From: Dehalococcoidales bacterium
GTDB taxonomy: Bacteria > Chloroflexota > Dehalococcoidia > Dehalococcoidales > UBA2162
Direction: 5' to 3'
NCBI GenBank assembly: GCA_030648675.1
Contig: JAUSGV010000043.1
Location: 1-8,731, forward strand
DNA length: 8,731 nucleotides
Position 1 is the stretch's first letter; every line of letters begins with the position of its first letter. Made by a program: the position numbers and the translations under genes. Of this stretch, positions 6,691 through 8,731 are shown in pieces. The notes below the pieces were generated by a model. It made no database searches and was not told where the DNA came from. It worked only from the letters and a program-made list of their open reading frames with translations.

Positions 6691-6899
6691 CTTGGTTTAC
6701 CCCTCAGTTCGATGGGAATACCTCATTTGCAGACGTAGAGACAATCGCATACAAGAGCAAACAAGTTTAAGCGGACTGTAATATTGGTCGCCGTGTTTGT
6801 GAAACGCGATTTAGTGATAACTGTCATATACACAGGTGTTCCAAGAGTAGGCACGCCGGAAATGGTCATCCTGATATCAAAAGGCAGAGAAGGTCAGTA
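6691..6899. other. Spacer without a recognisable gene
   Basis: I find no convincing gene, RNA or promoter between the pilin terminator and the transposase remnant. The frame of the remnant stays open back to about 6771 but the translation there does not resemble a transposase, so the join with foreign or decayed DNA is probably near 6897. Confidence 0.5.
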
Positions 6900-7202
6900 G
6901 ACGGCGGCTCCGAATTTGAGTCAGTCTTTGAGCAGGAGTGCCAACGTAAAGGAATCAAGCTTTTCGTTTTACCACCACGCTCGCCGAAGCTGAACGGAGG
7001 AGTGGAGCGTGCCAATCGGACCCATGCGGAAGAGTTTTACGAGGTGACCGATAGTACATTCGACCTTGCCGATATTCGCACAGAGCTATTACAAGGGGAG
7101 ACCGTACATGACACGATACGTCCTCACCAGGCGTTAGGATACCTGACTCCGCAACAGTATTTGGAACAACAAACACAAAGGAAGGAGGTCGGGTGTCACT
7201 AA
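6900..7202 (+). pseudogene. IS481-type transposase, C-terminal remnant
   Basis: About 100 codons read as the end of an IS481/IS3-like DDE transposase (integrase core, rve fold). Visible are the second catalytic aspartate in DGGSEF (codon at 6900), PPRSPKLNG, the catalytic glutamate in GVERANRTH (codon at 7005, 34 residues after the Asp), EEFYEV, and the family tail RPHQALGYLTPQQYLEQ. The stop is TAA at 7200-7202. The N-terminal helix-turn-helix, the first catalytic Asp and any start codon for the full protein are missing; a GTG at 7002 gives only a 66-residue fragment. The element is therefore dead. No convincing terminal inverted repeats or target duplication were found. It marks an old insertion between the pilin gene and pilD. 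Confidence 0.85.
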
Positions 7203-7225
7203 TCATATGAACGAGTACACTTTTC

Positions 7226-7255
7226 TTGATTTTGTCGTGTGTATTAATGTATAAT
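7226..7255 (+). promoter_or_regulatory. Sigma-70 type promoter for pilD, just after the transposase remnant
   Basis: A -35 TTGATT (7226-7231), an 18-base spacer and a perfect -10 TATAAT (7250-7255). It begins 24 bases after the transposase stop codon and is the only good promoter before pilD, whose start is about 250 bases further on. It may lie within or at the end of the old insertion sequence. Confidence 0.65.
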
Positions 7256-7323
7256 CCGCACGAGCTTGGAGCCATAGACTCACTGGAATGCCGAAGGTTC
7301 CCAAATAAGGATTGGAATGGTGA

Positions 7324-7473
7324 TCATCTTGGGAGGAGGGGTTTTCTGTTATCCCGGTTTGTTTCGGAATAAATCCCGGGCGGCGTTTCCGAATCCGCGT
7401 CCAGCGGGTGATACTGGCAGCTTTTGCTGCGGTATTGGTTTTCCTTGGGGCTATTTCCCTTTGGTATTATTAA
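7324..7473 (+). other. Possible decayed or non-canonical small membrane peptide in the pilD leader
   Basis: An open frame with no in-frame ATG or TTG. It ends in a basic stretch RRFRIRVQR followed by VILAAFAAVLVFLGAISLWYY and a TAA at 7471-7473, which looks like a single transmembrane helix. A GGAGGAGGGG sequence (7332-7341) would make a strong ribosome binding site, but no standard start follows at the right distance in this frame; the only in-frame GTG (7408) falls at the helix itself. An overlapping frame, ATG 7317 to TGA 7493 (58 residues), has a modest AAGGA site at 7307-7311 but a less protein-like product. This may be a frameshifted small gene, a leader, or chance. Confidence 0.2.
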
Positions 7474-7497
7474 ACGAAAGCACTGATTTCTGATTTT

Positions 7498-7502
7498 AGG
7501 AG
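7498..7502 (+). promoter_or_regulatory. Ribosome binding site that fixes the TTG start of pilD
   Basis: AGGAG lies 7 bases before TTG at 7510. The translation from this TTG begins directly with the first membrane helix of the peptidase, so no other start fits. Confidence 0.75.
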
Positions 7503-7509
7503 CTAGGTA

Positions 7510-8304
7510 TTGGTTTCCTTGGTTCCCTTTTTTGCCCTCCTCGGCCTCTTCGTGGGCAGCTTTCTCAACGTATGTATCGACCGGTTGCCGAGAGGGCAAT
7601 CGATAGCTTATCCGCCGTCGCACTGCGCCGGCTGTCATCACAAGCTTGGTTTTTTCGATCTTATTCCTCTGGTCAGCTTTCTCTGGCTTAAAGGGCGCTG
7701 CCGGTATTGCAAGGCCGCAATCCCCGTAAGAATACCTATTGTAGAAGCGGTGACCGGCCTGTTGTTTGCCTTGTTAGCGTGGAAATACGGCTTACGGGTT
7801 GAGTTGGGCATCACGCTAATTTACGCCTCGCTGTTACTCGTGATCTTTGTAATCGACCTGGAAACGACCTACGTCATGTCGGTTACGGTTTTTCCGTCCA
7901 TGATTGCGGCATTTGCTTTCTCGTTATTTTGGCCGGGGATTCGCCCGTTGGATTTACCCGGAGGGCCGGTGATAGATAAGCTGGCCAGCTCACTAATGGG
8001 CGGAGTTATCGGCTTCGCGGGGATGTGGCTGCCTTATGTCATTGCACGCATGGTGTACCACCGCGAAGGGATGGGAAAGGGCGATATTCAACTCAGTGCG
8101 CTCGTCGGCCTGATGACCGGGTTCCCGTTCGTGATTATCGCCTGGTTTTTAGCGGTAATCAGCGGGGCAATAATATCCAGTGCCCTGCTCTTATTCAAAA
8201 TTAAAAAACGTACCGATCCCATACCTTTTGGACCATTTATCGCCGTGGCAGCGATGGTAACTTTGCTTTGGGGACAAAATATTCTGACGTGGTACCTGGG
8301 ATAA
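7510..8304 (+). CDS. pilD: Prepilin peptidase / N-methyltransferase PilD
   Basis: Integral membrane aspartic protease (264 residues, normal family size, about eight helices). It removes the leader of prepilins after the Gly and methylates the new N-terminal Phe. The N-terminal methyltransferase/zinc region is complete: GLFVGSFLNVCIDRLP, then two CxxC pairs (Cys39, Cys42, Cys64, Cys67) around LGFFDLIPLVSFLWLKG. The two catalytic aspartates are present: Asp116 in VIDLETTYV, and Asp192 in the GxGD-type motif GMGKGDIQLSALVG. The first Asp motif ends VMSVTVFP rather than the common IP(N/D); the lysine after GD (often GDVKL) is Gln here, which is tolerated in some members. It is separated from the pilin gene by the transposase remnant and carries its own promoter. 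Its substrates in this window are the pilins at 6, 549 (possible) and 6212. Confidence 0.96.
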   Translation: MVSLVPFFALLGLFVGSFLNVCIDRLPRGQSIAYPPSHCAGCHHKLGFFDLIPLVSFLWLKGRCRYCKAAIPVRIPIVEAVTGLLFALLAWKYGLRVELGITLIYASLLLVIFVIDLETTYVMSVTVFPSMIAAFAFSLFWPGIRPLDLPGGPVIDKLASSLMGGVIGFAGMWLPYVIARMVYHREGMGKGDIQLSALVGLMTGFPFVIIAWFLAVISGAIISSALLLFKIKKRTDPIPFGPFIAVAAMVTLLWGQNILTWYLG

Positions 8305-8446
8305 AAATCAAAAACTTAATATAAAGATAAAAGGATCGAAAAATTTTAAATTAGAATAACGGAAATTCAAATTAATAAACGATTATTATAGATTGCTACG
8401 GTTCGATGTAGCCTATCAGCGCCTGTAAATGATAGAATACTGAATA
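8305..8446. other. AT-rich spacer with a hairpin (8388-8416)
   Basis: 8305-8390 is very AT-rich and holds no gene. It is followed by a stem-loop: ATAG-ATT-GCTAC (8388-8399) pairs with GTAGC-CTAT (8408-8416), 9 base pairs with a 3-base bulge and an 8-base loop. There is no T-run, so it is not an obvious terminator. ATAGATTGCTAC repeats the sequence at 5984-5995. Confidence 0.45.
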
Positions 8447-8731
8447 TTGTCAGAGTGCTTTCGCTGCGGCGTTTGCTGCATCAAGTTCCAAGCTCCGCTG
8501 AGTGCCGGAGAAGTCCGGCGTATTTCGTCATTTCTCGGCATCGAAGCGGACGAGTTCATCCGCCGATTTACCGATCCCCGCTGGCAAGGCAAGGAAAAGC
8601 TCCTGTTACATACGAATGGTGCCTGTTCTTTTTTAAAGTTCGATACCTCCGGCAAAATCAGCGATTGTCTTATTCATCAGGCACGCCCGGCGGCTTGCCG
8701 CGATTGGGTGCCGGGCCCGGACAAGCTCGAG
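8447..8731 (+). CDS. YkgJ-family cysteine-cluster protein, N-terminal part (runs off the window)
   Basis: 95 codons are visible with no stop before the edge. The family pattern is clear: CFRCGVCC (Cys4, 7, 10, 11), then CSFL at Cys60, DCLIH at Cys74 and RPAACRDW at Arg80-Pro81 and Cys84, spaced like the UPF0153/YkgJ family (CxxCxxCC ... CxFL ... CxIHxxRPxxCR). These proteins are thought to bind a metal or an iron-sulfur cluster; their function is poorly known. The only start in this open frame is TTG at 8447, without a visible ribosome binding site. In frame just upstream are ATG 8429 and then TGA at 8441, so either TTG is used, or the gene has a short N-terminal lesion. No link to the pilus is evident. 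The family call is strong; the start is uncertain. Confidence 0.8.
   Translation, partial: MSECFRCGVCCIKFQAPLSAGEVRRISSFLGIEADEFIRRFTDPRWQGKEKLLLHTNGACSFLKFDTSGKISDCLIHQARPAACRDWVPGPDKLE

Noticed and set aside
6808..7204. GATTTAGTGA (6808-6817) and TCACTAATC (7196-7204) as terminal inverted repeats of the IS
   Set aside because: Only 9 matching bases with one gap, the right copy overlaps the transposase stop, and neither has the expected end bases of the family.
1..8731. CRISPR arrays, tRNA or rRNA genes, phage genes
   Set aside because: No repeated spacers, cloverleaf or rRNA-like sequence, or phage-type proteins were seen.

Overview
The window is a type IV pilus (T4P) locus, with every recognisable gene on the + strand. 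In order it holds: a prepilin with a PilW/PulJ-like N-terminus, a PilX-like minor pilin, a PilO-like inner-membrane protein, a PilM-PilN fusion protein, the retraction ATPase PilT, a GAF-GGDEF diguanylate cyclase, a second prepilin that looks like the main structural subunit, a broken IS481-type transposase, the prepilin peptidase/N-methyltransferase PilD, and the start of a YkgJ-family cysteine-cluster protein that runs off the right edge.

Organism. I see no PilP, PilQ secretin or other outer-membrane component, which fits a cell with a single membrane, although those genes could lie outside the window. Start codons are mixed (ATG, GTG, TTG) and several genes have strong AGGAG-type ribosome binding sites. 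The pilin N-termini and the 'GQALPIVL' PilX-like protein remind me of Chloroflexota (Dehalococcoidia-like) genomes. A Peptococcaceae-type Firmicute is the main alternative. This is a memory-based impression and not a firm placement.

Layout. Positions 1-4810 are one tight operon: gaps are 15, 45, 1 and 4 bases, and the operon's promoter lies to the left of the window. A 103-base spacer with a strong hairpin leads into the diguanylate cyclase (4914-5975). The main pilin (6212-6622) is an independent unit, with a clear sigma-70 type promoter at 6105-6133 and a textbook intrinsic terminator at 6652-6690. Positions 6691-7509 are a decayed accessory patch with the transposase remnant, a second good promoter (7226-7255) and a long leader before pilD (7510-8304). 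Positions 8305-8446 are AT-rich spacer with a hairpin, followed by the partial YkgJ-like gene.

How the genes work together. PilD cleaves and N-methylates the prepilins. PilO and the PilM-PilN fusion form the inner-membrane alignment platform. PilT powers pilus retraction. The diguanylate cyclase next to pilT makes c-di-GMP, which commonly controls T4P extension and retraction, so local signalling control is a reasonable inference. The extension ATPase PilB and platform protein PilC are not in the window and are probably to the left or elsewhere. The most unusual points are the PilM-PilN fusion with a duplicated C-terminal PilN-type domain and eroded nucleotide-binding motifs, the position of PilO before PilM-N, and the repeat-like sequences around the diguanylate cyclase.
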